A stretch of DNA of 64,000 bases from Charina bottae (Eukaryota; Chordata; Lepidosauria; Squamata; Charinaidae), in NCBI GenBank assembly GCA_023362775.1, contig JALMGJ010000013.1:28886584-28950583 (forward strand), read 5' to 3'. Position 1 is the stretch's first letter. Each line of letters begins with the position of its first letter. The notes under the pieces were generated by a model. That model searched no databases, was not told where the DNA came from, and saw only the letters and a program-made list of their open reading frames with translations. Shown here one piece after another: positions 42,923 through 54,300 of the stretch. Both the position numbers and the translations under genes were made by a program.

Positions 42923-43100
42923 TAGTCATGCTGAGCCTAGGCAAGAAGCACTAAATAATAACTCATGTGGTTGTATTTTAAGCTTCACTACTATTTTTAA
43001 GATCAGATGGTTTTAAACACTATTTTTTTAATCTGTAAAAGTTCTTGCATTCTTAACTATTTTTGTTGCACTATATTAAATATAAACTCTGTGATTTGGA
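42923..43100 (+). other. LRFN3 proximal 3' UTR with ATTAAA signal
   Basis: AT-rich sequence following the stop. ATTAAA at 43075-43080 is a plausible poly(A) signal. A longer 3' UTR is possible. Confidence 0.5.
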
Positions 43101-43324
43101 AGGTTTTTATTCATTCTTATCTACTTGCAACCAAGTCTGGATCAGTGCTTACAAAATCTCCGTATAGTGCAAGTTACTACTAAGCAGATGCACTTCCCTT
43201 CAGCACCATGGGCCTTACTTCCACAATAGCATGCTGATGAGGAAGTGCATTTAAACAAAGTGCTAAAATGTGTCAGGTGAACTGCCAGAGTTCAAGGAAC
43301 AGAAAGGTTTAGGGAAGACTGGTA

Positions 43325-44098
43325 CAGGCAGTCCTCGGTTAATGACCACTCGTTCAGTCACCGTTCAAAGTTGTGATGGCACTGAACGAGTGGTACTTAC
43401 AACCACTCCTCCAAGTTCTGGCTATCACAGCACCCCTGCGGTCACATGATCACAATTCAGGTGCTTGGCAACTGGCTTGCACTTTCAGTGTCCCGCAGTC
43501 ATGTGATTGCCAATTGTGACCTTTCCTGCCAGCTTTCCACAAGCAAAGTCCATGGGGAAGCTGGCAGGGAAGGTCGCAAGTTGCTCCGGTAAGTTGCTCC
43601 CGCTGCTTTTTCTTCCAAGGAGCCCACTATGAAGTATGAGATCCCATACTCTGTAGAGCACAAACGCACACAGCACCCTCCTGCTCGCACTCCATAGCGC
43701 CTGGTTGCATTCTGTACTGTGCTGCTGCCCTTGCTGACCCACCCGTGCTCCCCAGCACCCACCTGCGGCCTTCCCATGCCCGCCCACACTTGCATGGCAC
43801 CGCAGCAACCCCCCACCTAGCTGCACTCCATAGCACCTGCCCACTGGCCTCCTTGTGAGCCGCCCAGGACTTGCAACCTCCTGCCGACTTTCCCCATTGA
43901 CTTTGCTTGTTGGAACCTGGCAGGAAGTTGCAAATTGCAGTCGTGAGGTCCTTGCTTAACAACCCATGATCCTCACCCATCATCCTCACTTAGTGACGGC
44001 AATGGGGACTGCTGGGGTTGTTGCTAAGCAATGCGGTCATCACGCGTTTCCACTGCATCGCTTAGCGATGGAAATTCCAGTAAGTCAAGAACTACCTG
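43325..44098. mobile_element. Tc1/mariner-like (possibly pogo/Tigger) DNA transposon, non-autonomous
   Basis: Termini CAGGCAGTCCTCGGTTA and its imperfect inverted partner (minus strand CAGGTAGTTCTTGACTTA) are bounded by TA on both sides (43323-43324, 44099-44100). 774 bp, with no transposase. The interior contains repeated TTGCAA/CTTGC motifs and CTGGCAGG. Confidence 0.65.
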
Positions 44099-44206
44099 TA
44101 TTAGTCATTGGAGTGACTATCTGACACATTTTAACTATAACTTGGAGAGAGATTCTGAAAGATGTTGGTATCCTGGGTAGTTTTTTTAAACCAACTTATA
44201 GTGTAT

Positions 44207-44543
44207 GTATGGGGCGTGGTGGCTCAGCGGGTAAGACGCCAGGCTTGTCGATCGGAAGATCGCAAGTTCGGAGGTTCGAATCCCTAGTCCCACGTGATGG
44301 AGTGAGCTCCCGCACTCGCCCCAGCTCTTGCCAACCTAGCAATTTGAAAGCATGCAAATGCAAGTAGATTAATAGGTACCACTTTGGTGGGTAGGTAACA
44401 ACATTCCGCATGTGTCATGCCAGCCACATGACCGCAGAAGTGTCTTCGGACAACGCTGGCTCTTCGGCTAACAAACGGAGATGAGCACCGGCCCCTAGAG
44501 TCGGACACGACTGCACAAATGTGTGGGGTGAACCTTTACTTTT
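44207..44543 (+). mobile_element. tRNA-derived SINE with target duplication
   Basis: A second SINE family. A box TGGCTCAGCGG at 44220-44230 and a perfect B box GGTTCGAATCC at 44273-44283. The 3' part contains CTAGAGTCGGACACGACTG and a T-rich end. An 11-bp direct repeat TTATAGTGTAT lies at 44196-44206 and 44544-44554. Confidence 0.9.
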
Positions 44544-44846
44544 TTATAGTGTATCTAGGTTTTTTCTGTTTGGTTTATGGTTTACTATTTCAGTAACTGT
44601 TTACTGAATACATTAAAAAGGAGACCAAGCAGATGAGAGTAGTGACCCGAAGCAAGATATTCTGCACCTATGGAACTCAGAAAAATGTTTCCAGCCCTTG
44701 TAGGTGAAATAGGCTCTGAATTTTCAGTAGAAGGAAAAGATATTGCAGAGCAGGAGACAGGATGATGGATCTCTAATTGGCAGAGAGGATGCATACAGTG
44801 CCTTATAAGAAAAGAAGAGTCATAGGGGGGATTCATTTCTATGAAG

Positions 44847-45117
44847 CAGAGCTTTCCAAACTCTGTGTCGCCACACAAAAGTGTGTCGCCACACACAGTC
44901 TGGTGTGTCGCCACACAACCCGGAAGCGCTGATCATCATCAGTGCTTCCGGGTTTCCCCACGGTGACACACTAACAGCGGCGCGCAAAAACCCGAAAGCA
45001 GCAGCAGCGCTTCCGGGTTTTTGCGCACTGCCGCAATGGCGGCACTTCCGGGTTTTCCCATGGCGACACACCAACGGCGGTTGGTGTGTCGCCACGGGAA
45101 AACTTTGGAAAGCCCTT
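44847..45117. mobile_element. hAT-type element, copy 3 (longer relative)
   Basis: Left terminus CAGAGCTTTCCAAACT, right terminus ACTTTGGAAAGCCCTT, flanked by CTATGAAG / CTATGAAA, an 8-bp duplication with one mismatch. The interior differs from copies 1 and 2: GTGTGTCGCCACA repeats and three CTTCCGGGTTT blocks. Confidence 0.8.
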
Positions 45118-45149
45118 CTATGAAATAAAAGTACTGTTTTGCACACTTA

Positions 45150-45480
45150 AAATAGGGAAAGAAATTCATTTACTGTTAAAAAAAAAGCAAGAAAACGGGA
45201 GGGCAACGTGCTGACACTGACCCCTCCCCGCCCCCAGGATTGTGGTGACTGAGTCTCCCAAGCGAACCCCTGAAGTACGCGGTAGCAGCAAAACCCAATG
45301 ACCCCTCCCCGCCCAGAGTTCCCTTGCGGGGAGATGTAGCGGTATATAAATTGAAACATACATACATACATACATAAAACCACTGCCGCTCTATGCTCCT
45401 CCCTTAACGGGGCCAGCTGCTTCCGTTAGCCTTCTCTGGCCGTCTCTACATGGGCACCTGCTGCTTCCTGCCCACTCCCC
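45150..45480. other. Unassigned, with (CATA)n
   Basis: LINE-like tail motif GCGGTATATAAATTGAAACA followed by (CATA)n at 45356-45375. Two copies of GACCCCTCCCCGCCC occur at 45219 and 45300. No gene recognised. Confidence 0.45.
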
Positions 45481-45920
45481 TCCGAAGGACCCTCCCAGCA
45501 TGGCCGCCTTCCTGTCCTCGCTCGATAGCCGTCTTCCGCTTCCTCTCCGAACGACCCTCCCAGCATGGCCGCCCTCCTATCCTCGCTCGATAGCCGTCCT
45601 CCGCTTCCTCTCCGAACGACCCTCCCAGCATGGCCGCCCCCCTGTCCTCGCTCGATAGCCGTCCTCCGCTTCCTCTCCGAACGACCCTCCCAGCATGGCC
45701 GTCCTCCTATCCTCGCTCGATAGCCGTCCTCCGCTTCCTCTCCGAACGACCCTCCCAGCATGGCCGCCCTCCTGTCCTCGCTCGATAGCCGTCCTCCGCT
45801 TCCTCTCCGAACGACCCTCCCAGCATGGCCGCCCTCCTATCCTCGCTCGATAGCCGTCCTCCGCTTCCTCTCCGAACGACCCTCCCAGCATGGCCGTCCT
45901 CCTGTCCTCGCTCGGTACCC
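45481..45920. repeat. 65-bp minisatellite, about 7 copies
   Basis: CCCTCCCAGCATGGCCG recurs exactly every 65 bp (45490, 45555, 45620, 45685, 45750, 45815, 45880). Units are nearly identical apart from GCC/GTC and TAT/TGT variants. 65 is not a multiple of 3, and reading frames stay open in several registers without being genes. Confidence 0.95.
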
Positions 45921-46214
45921 GTGCCAACACCATATTCCCTGAATCCCGCATACGACTGAGGAGCAGCCTTGGTGGAAATAGTCCCCGTGGTACACACAAA
46001 GATACGGTTAGTTTTCATTACCTAGTTAGCAGGGGATCATCACCTCTCCCGCCCCCTTGTCTACCCCGTCCACTCATTTGATAATCGCCCACGAGATGGC
46101 TGCCCGCTTGTTTCTGGCCTTTCCCTGTGTTTTTAAGGAAGCGGCTGAGAACCGATGGTGGTGGCGCCACAACAGGTTCGGAGGCTGGGTCACTTTGGAC
46201 TCTTTCCATTACAG

Positions 46215-46650
46215 CAGGGGTGTCCAACCTGCGCATGCGGCCCTGAACAGCTAGCAATTCGGCCTGCCAATTGGAGGCAGCCCGGAAGAAGCCCCTCCAC
46301 CAATTAGCGCGCGGCAAAGGAGGGCGGAGAGGCGCGAAATTCAAACATATAAAAGGCCAGCGCAGCCGGTCATTACCTGCTGCCCGCACGCGCTGAAGAG
46401 AGTTACCCTCGCACCACGTGTAGCCCTGGACCTGAGCCAAGGGATGCATCCGCCGCCGCCTCCTCTTGCCTTGCAGCCGGTTCCTGCCCAGAGCCCTGCC
46501 ACCACCTTCCCGGTCCTTGGAAGCGCCACGTGGGTAAGCGCCGCCGCCGCGATAGTCAGTGCCCGCATTGATTTTCTTTTTTTAAATATTTTTAAGAGGG
46601 ATATTATATATTTAATGTTATTTATTTTATTTTATTTTATTATTTTATTT

Positions 46651-46700
<50 letters not shown>

Positions 46701-46879
46701 ATAAAATATAAATATATAAAATATATAAATATATAAACATAATAAATATATATATATTATATATCTTTACTATATTTATATTATATATTAAAATATATAT
46801 TGTATATTTTATGTGCAGCCCAAGACAATTCCTCTTCACTCAATGTGGCCCAGGGAAGCCAAAAGGTTGGACACCCCTG
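46215..46879. mobile_element. hAT-type DNA transposon, non-autonomous, second family
   Basis: Left terminus CAGGGGTGTCCAACCT and right terminus AGGTTGGACACCCCTG (first A is variable) are inverted repeats. Flanks CATTACAG and TAATACAG match 6 of 8, compatible with an 8-bp duplication. The interior starts GC-rich and then holds a long TA-rich tract at 46560-46820. No transposase frame is seen. It abuts the satellite array. Confidence 0.75.
46560..46820. repeat. (TA)n-rich low-complexity tract
   Basis: AT-only sequence with a (TA)n core at about 46655-46697, inside the hAT element. Confidence 0.9.
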
Positions 46880-46971
46880 TAATACAGCTATAAAAAGATG
46901 ATGGGCCAAATTACGAACATAGAGGTAGAGTTCATTGGCTTGCACCACAGACTTCAGGGTTCTGGAGGACA

Positions 46972-49900
46972 AATCAGGAACATAGAGGTAGAGATCATTG
47001 GCTTGCACCATACATTTCAGGGTTATTTCTGCAGGCCAAATCAGGAACGTAGAGGTAGAGTTCATATGCATGCACCACAGACTTCAGGGTTATTTTTGGA
47101 GGGCAAATCAGGATCATAGAGGAGGAGCTCATTTGTTCGCACCACAGACTTCAGGGTTTTTTCTGGAGGACAAATCAGGAACATAGAGGTAGAGTTCATT
47201 TGCCTGCGCCACAGACTGGAGGGTTATTTGTGGAGGCCCAATTAGGGACATAGAGAGAGGGATCTTTTTCCTGCGCCACAGACTTGAGGGTTATTTGTGG
47301 AGGCCCAATTAGGGACATAGAGAGAGGGATTTTTTTCCTGCAGCACAGACTTGAGGGTTATTTGTGGAGGCCCAATTAGGGACATAGAGAGAGGGATCTT
47401 TTTCCTGCAGCACAGACTTGAGGGTTATTTGTGGAGGCCCAATTAGGGACATAGAGAGAGGGCTCTTTTGCCCGTGCCACAGACTTGAGGGTTATTTGTG
47501 GAGGCCCAATTAGGGACATAGAGAGAGGGCTCTTTTGCCTGCGCCACAGACTTGAGGGTTATTTGTGGAGGCCCAATTAGGGACATAGAGAGAGGGCTCT
47601 TTTGCCCGTGCCACAGACTTGAGGGTTATTTGTGGAGGCCCAATTAGGGACATAGAGAGAGGGCTCTTTTGCCTGCGCCACAGACTTGAGGGTTATTTGT
47701 GGAGGCCCAATTAGGGACATAGAGAGAGGGATCTTTTGCCTGCTGCACAGACTTGAGGGTTATTTGTGGAGGCCCAATTAGGGACATAGAGAGAGGGCTC
47801 TTTTGCCCGCGCCACAGACTTGAGGGTTATTCGTGGAGGCCCAATTAGGGACATAGAGAGAGGGATCTTTTGCCCGCGCCACAGACTTGAGGGTTATTTG
47901 TGGAGGCCCAATTAGGGACATAGAGAGAGGGCTCTTTTGCCCGCAGCACAGGCTTGAGGGTTATTTGTGGAGGCCCAATTAGGGACATAGAGAGGGGGCT
48001 CTTTTGCCCGCGCCACAGGCTTGAGGGTTATTTCTGGAGGCCCAATTAGGGACATAGAGAGAGGGCTCTTTTGCCCACGCCACAGGCTTGAGGGTTATTT
48101 GTGGAGGCCCAATTAGGGACATAGAGAGAGGGCTCTTTTTTCTGCAGCACAGACTTGATGGTTATCTGTGGGGGCCCAATTAGGGACATAAAGAGAGGGC
48201 TCTTTTGTCTGCAGCACAGACTTGAGGGTTATTTGTGGAGGCCCAATTAGGGACATAGAGAGAGGGCTCTTTTGCGTGGGCCACAGACATGAGGGTTATT
48301 TGTGGAGGCCCAATTAGGGACATAGAGAGAGGGCTCTTTTGCCCACGCCACAGGCTTGAGGGTTATTTGTGGAGGCCCAATTAGGGACATAGAGAGAGGG
48401 CTCTTTTGCCCGCAGCACAGGCTTGAGGGTTATTTGTGGAGGCCCAATTAGGGACATAGAGAGAGGGCTCTTTTGCCCGCAGCACAGGCTTGAGGGTTAT
48501 TTGTGGAGGCCCAATTAGGGACATAGAGAGGGGGCTCTTTTGCCCGCGCCACAGGCTTGAGGGTTATTTGTGGAGGCCCAATTAGGGACATAGAGAGAGG
48601 GCTCTTTTGCCCGCAGCACAGGCTTGAGGGTTATTTGTGGAGGCCCAATTAGGGACATAGAGAGAGGGCTCTTTTTTCTGCAGCACAGACTTGATGGTTA
48701 TCTGTGGGGGCCCAATTAGGGACATAAAGAGAGGGCTCTTTTGTCTGCAGCACAGACTTGAGGGTTATTTGTGGAGCCCCAATTAGGGACATAGAGAGAG
48801 GGCTCTTTTGCGTGCGCCACAGACTTGAGGGTTATTTGTGGAGGCCCAATTAGGGACATAGAGAGAGGGCTCTTTTGCGTGCGCCACAGACTTGAGGGTT
48901 ATTTGTGGAGGCCCAATTAGGGACATAGAGAGAGGGCTCTTTTTCCTACGCCACAGGCTTGAGGGTTATTTGTGGAGGCCCAATTAGGGACATAGAGAGA
49001 GGGCTCTTTTGCGTGGGCCACAGACATGAGGGTTATTTGTGGAGGCCCAATTAGGGACATAGAGAGAGGGCTCTTTTGCCCGCGCCACAGACTTGAGGGT
49101 TATTTGTGGAGGCCCAATTAGGGACATAGAGAGAGGGCTCTTTTGCCCGCGCCACAGACTTGAGGGTTATTTGTGGAGGCCCAATCAGGAACATAGAGGT
49201 AGAGATCATTGGCTTGCACCATACATTTCAGGGTTATTTCTGCAGGCCAAATCAGGAACGTAGAGGTAGAGTTCATATGCATGCACCACAGACTTCAGGG
49301 TTATTTTTGGAGGGCAAATCAGGATCATAGAGGAGGAGCTCATTTGTTCGCACCACAGACTTCAGGGTTTTTTCTGGAGGACAAATCAGGAACATAGAGG
49401 TAGAGTTCATTTGCCTGCGCCACAGACTGGAGGGTTATTTGTGGAGGCCCAATTAGGGACATAGAGAGAGGGATCTTTTTCCTGCGCCACAGACTTGAGG
49501 GTTATTTGTGGAGGCCCAATTAGGGACATAGAGAGAGGGATTTTTTTCCTGCAGCACAGACTTGAGGGTTATTTGTGGAGGCCCAATTAGGGACATAGAG
49601 AGAGGGATCTTTTTCCTGCAGCACAGACTTGAGGGTTATTTGTGGAGGCCCAATTAGGGACATAGAGAGAGGGCTCTTTTGCCCGTGCCACAGACTTGAG
49701 GGTTATTTGTGGAGGCCCAATTAGGGACATAGAGAGAGGGCTCTTTTGCCTGCGCCACAGACTTGAGGGTTATTTGTGGAGGCCCAATTAGGGACATAGA
49801 GAGAGGGCTCTTTTGCCCGTGCCACAGACTTGAGGGTTATTTGTGGAGGCCCAATTAGGGACATAGAGAGAGGGCTCTTTTGCCTGCGCCACAGACTTGA

Positions 49901-51361
49901 GGGTTATTTGTGGAGGCCCAATTAGGGACATAGAGAGAGGGATCTTTTGCCTGCTGCACAGACTTGAGGGTTATTTGTGGAGGCCCAATTAGGGACATAG
50001 AGAGAGGGCTCTTTTGCCCGCGCCACAGACTTGAGGGTTATTCGTGGAGGCCCAATTAGGGACATAGAGAGAGGGATCTTTTGCCCGCGCCACAGACTTG
50101 AGGGTTATTTGTGGAGGCCCAATTAGGGACATAGAGAGAGGGCTCTTTTGCCCGCAGCACAGGCTTGAGGGTTATTTGTGGAGGCCCAATTAGGGACATA
50201 GAGAGGGGGCTCTTTTGCCCGCGCCACAGGCTTGAGGGTTATTTCTGGAGGCCCAATTAGGGACATAGAGAGAGGGCTCTTTTGCCCACGCCACAGGCTT
50301 GAGGGTTATTTGTGGAGGCCCAATTAGGGACATAGAGAGAGGGCTCTTTTTTCTGCAGCACAGACTTGATGGTTATCTGTGGGGGCCCAATTAGGGACAT
50401 AAAGAGAGGGCTCTTTTGTCTGCAGCACAGACTTGAGGGTTATTTGTGGAGGCCCAATTAGGGACATAGAGAGAGGGCTCTTTTGCGTGGGCCACAGACA
50501 TGAGGGTTATTTGTGGAGGCCCAATTAGGGACATAGAGAGAGGGCTCTTTTGCCCACGCCACAGGCTTGAGGGTTATTTGTGGAGGCCCAATTAGGGACA
50601 TAGAGAGAGGGCTCTTTTGCCCGCAGCACAGGCTTGAGGGTTATTTGTGGAGGCCCAATTAGGGACATAGAGAGAGGGCTCTTTTGCCCGCAGCACAGGC
50701 TTGAGGGTTATTTGTGGAGGCCCAATTAGGGACATAGAGAGGGGGCTCTTTTGCCCGCGCCACAGGCTTGAGGGTTATTTGTGGAGGCCCAATTAGGGAC
50801 ATAGAGAGAGGGCTCTTTTGCCCGCAGCACAGGCTTGAGGGTTATTTGTGGAGGCCCAATTAGGGACATAGAGAGAGGGCTCTTTTTTCTGCAGCACAGA
50901 CTTGATGGTTATCTGTGGGGGCCCAATTAGGGACATAAAGAGAGGGCTCTTTTGTCTGCAGCACAGACTTGAGGGTTATTTGTGGAGCCCCAATTAGGGA
51001 CATAGAGAGAGGGCTCTTTTGCGTGCGCCACAGACTTGAGGGTTATTTGTGGAGGCCCAATTAGGGACATAGAGAGAGGGCTCTTTTGCGTGCGCCACAG
51101 ACTTGAGGGTTATTTGTGGAGGCCCAATTAGGGACATAGAGAGAGGGCTCTTTTTCCTACGCCACAGGCTTGAGGGTTATTTGTGGAGGCCCAATTAGGG
51201 ACATAGAGAGAGGGCTCTTTTGCGTGGGCCACAGACATGAGGGTTATTTGTGGAGGCCCAATTAGGGACATAGAGAGAGGGCTCTTTTGCCCGCGCCACA
51301 GACTTGAGGGTTATTTGTGGAGGCCCAATTAGGGACATAGAGAGAGGGCTCTTTTGCCCGC
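46972..51361. repeat. 2211-bp (33-monomer) tandem duplication in the satellite
   Basis: 46972-49150 and 49183-51361 correspond at an offset of 2211 bp, exactly 33 x 67, and look identical wherever compared, including the diverged edge monomers that occur nowhere else. Confidence 0.9.
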
Positions 51362-54300
51362 AGCACAGGCTTGAGGGTTATTTGTGGAGGCCCAATTAGG
51401 GACATAGAGAGGGGGCTCTTTTGCCCGCGCCACAGGCTTGAGGGTTATTTGTGGAGGCCCTATTAGGGACATAGAGAGAGGGCTCTTTTGCCCACGCCAC
51501 AGGCTTGAGGGTTATTTGTGGAGGTCCAATTAGGGACATAGAGAGAGGGCTCTTTTTTCTGCAGCACAGACTTGATGGTTATCTGTGGGGGCCCAATTAG
51601 GGACATAAAGAGAGGGCTCTTTTGTCTGCAGCACAGACTTGAGGGTTATTTGTGGAGCCCCAATTAGGGACATAGAGAGAGGGCTCTTTTGCCCACGCCA
51701 CAGGCTTGAGGGTTATTTGTGGAGGCCCAATTAGGGACATAGAGAGAGGGCTCTTTTGCCCGCGCCACAGGCTTGAGGGTTATTTGTGGAGGCCCAATTA
51801 GGGACATAGAGAGAGGGCTCTTTTGCCCGCAGCACAGGCTTGAGGGTTATTTGTGGAGGCCCAATTAGGGACATAGAGAGGGGGCTCTTTTGCCCGCGCC
51901 ACAGGCTTGAGGGTTATTTGTGGAGGCCCAATTAGGGACATAGAGAGAGGGCTCTTTTGCCCGCAGCACAGGCTTGAGGGTTATTTGTGGAGGCCCAATT
52001 AGGGACATAGAGAGAGGGCTCTTTTTTCTGCAGCACAGACTTGATGGTTATCTGTGGAGGCCCAATTAGGGACATAAAGAGAGGGCTCTTTTTCCTACGC
52101 CACAGGCTTGAGGGTTATTTGTGGAGGCCCAATTAGGGACATAGAGAGAGGGCTCTTTTTCCTACGCCACAGACTTGAGGGTTATTTGTGGAGGCCCAAT
52201 TAGGGACATAGAGAGGGGGCTCTTTTTTCTGCAGCACAGACTTGATGGTTATCTGTGGGGGCCCAATTAGGGACATAAAGAGAGGGCTCTTTTGTCTGCA
52301 GCACAGACTTGAGGGTTATTTGTGGAGCCCCAATTAGGGACATAGAGAGAGGGCTCTTTTTCCTACGCCACAGACTTGAGGGTTATTTGTGGAGGCCCAA
52401 TTAGGGACATAGAGAGAGGGCTCTTTTGCGTGGGCCACAGACTTGAGGGTTATTTGTGGAGGCCCAATTAGGGACATAGAGAGAGGGCTCTTTTTCCTAC
52501 GCCACAGGCTTGAGGGTTATTTGTGGAGGCCCAATTAGGGACATAGAGAGAGGGCTCTTTTGCCCGCGCCACAGACTTGAGGGTTATTTGTGGAGGCCCA
52601 ATTAGGGACATAGAGAGAGGGCTCTTTTGCCCGCGCCACAGACTTGAGGGTTATTTGTGGAGGTCCCATTAGGGACATAGAGAGAGGGCTCTTTTTCCCG
52701 CGCCACAGGCTTGAGGGTTATTTGTGGAGGCCCAATTAGGGACATAGAGAGAGGGCTCTTTTGCGTGCGCCACAGACTTGAGGGTTATTTGTGGAGGCCC
52801 AATTAGGGACATAGAGAGAGGGCTCTTTTGCGTGGGCCACAGACTTGAGGGTTATTTGTGGAGGCCCAATTAGGGACATAGAGAGAGGGCTCTTTTGCGT
52901 GCGCCACAGACTTGAGGGTTATTTGTGGAGGCCCAATTAGGGACATAGAGAGAGGGCTCTTTTGCGTGGGCCACAGACTTGAGGGTTATTTGTGGAGGCC
53001 CAATTAGGGACATAGAGAGAGGGCTCTTTTGCCCACGCCACAGGCTTGAGGGTTATTTGTGGAGGTCCCATTAGGGACATAGAGAGAGGGCTCTTTTTCC
53101 CGCGCCACAGGCTTGAGGGTTATTTGTGGAGGCCCAATTAGGGACATAGAGAGAGGGCTCTTTTGCCCACGCCACAGACTTGAGGGTTATTTGTGGAGGT
53201 CCCATTAGGGACATAGAGAGAGGGCTCTTTTTCCCGCGCCACAGGCTTGAGGGTTATTTGTGGAGGCCCAATTAGGGACATAGAGAGAGGGCTCTTTTGC
53301 CCGCGCCACAGACTTGAGGGTTATTTGTGGAGGCCCAATTAGGGACATAGAGAGAGGGCTCTTTTGCCCGCGCCACAGACTTGAGGGTTATTTGTGGAGG
53401 CCCAATTAGGGACATAGAGAGAGGGCTCTTTTGCCCGCAGCACAGGCTTGAGGGTTATTTGTGGAGGCCCAATTAGGGACATAGAGAGGGGGCTCTTTTG
53501 CCCGCGCCACAGGCTTGAGGGTTATTTGTGGAGGCCCAATTAGGGACATAGAGAGAGGGCTCTTTTGCCCACGCCACAGGCTTGAGGGTTATTTGTGGAG
53601 GTCCAATTAGGGACATAGAGAGAGGGCTCTTTTTTCTGCAGCACAGACTTGATGGTTATCTGTGGGGGCCCAATTAGGGACATAAAGAGAGGGCTCTTTT
53701 GTCTGCAGCACAGACTTGAGGGTTATTTGTGGAGCCCCAATTAGGGACATAGAGAGAGGGCTCTTTTGCCCACGCCACAGGCTTGAGGGTTATTTGTGGA
53801 GGCCCAATTAGGGACATAGAGAGAGGGCTCTTTTGCCCGCGCCACAGGCTTGAGGGTTATTTGTGGAGGCCCAATTAGGGACATAGAGAGAGGGCTCTTT
53901 TGCCCGCAGCACAGGCTTGAGGGTTATTTGTGGAGGCCCAATTAGGGACATAGAGAGGGGGCTCTTTTGCCCGCGCCACAGGCTTGAGGGTTATTTGTGG
54001 AGGCCCAATTAGGGACATAGAGAGAGGGCTCTTTTGCCCGCAGCACAGGCTTGAGGGTTATTTGTGGAGGCCCAATTAGGGACATAGAGAGAGGGCTCTT
54101 TTTTCTGCAGCACAGACTTGATGGTTATCTGTGGAGGCCCAATTAGGGACATAAAGAGAGGGCTCTTTTTCCTACGCCACAGGCTTGAGGGTTATTTGTG
54201 GAGGCCCAATTAGGGACATAGAGAGAGGGCTCTTTTTCCTACGCCACAGACTTGAGGGTTATTTGTGGAGGCCCAATTAGGGACATAGAGAGGGGGCTCT

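Noticed and set aside
44211..44283. tRNA gene
   Set aside because: The A and B boxes are present but the cloverleaf is degraded and followed by a SINE body, with a target duplication around the whole unit.
46444..46698. 84-codon frame ending in Ile-Tyr repeats
   Set aside because: Lies inside the hAT element and runs into the (TA)n tract.
46998..49397. Two identical 62-codon frames in the satellite
   Set aside because: Not a duplicated gene. They are the same edge monomers in the two 2211-bp copies.
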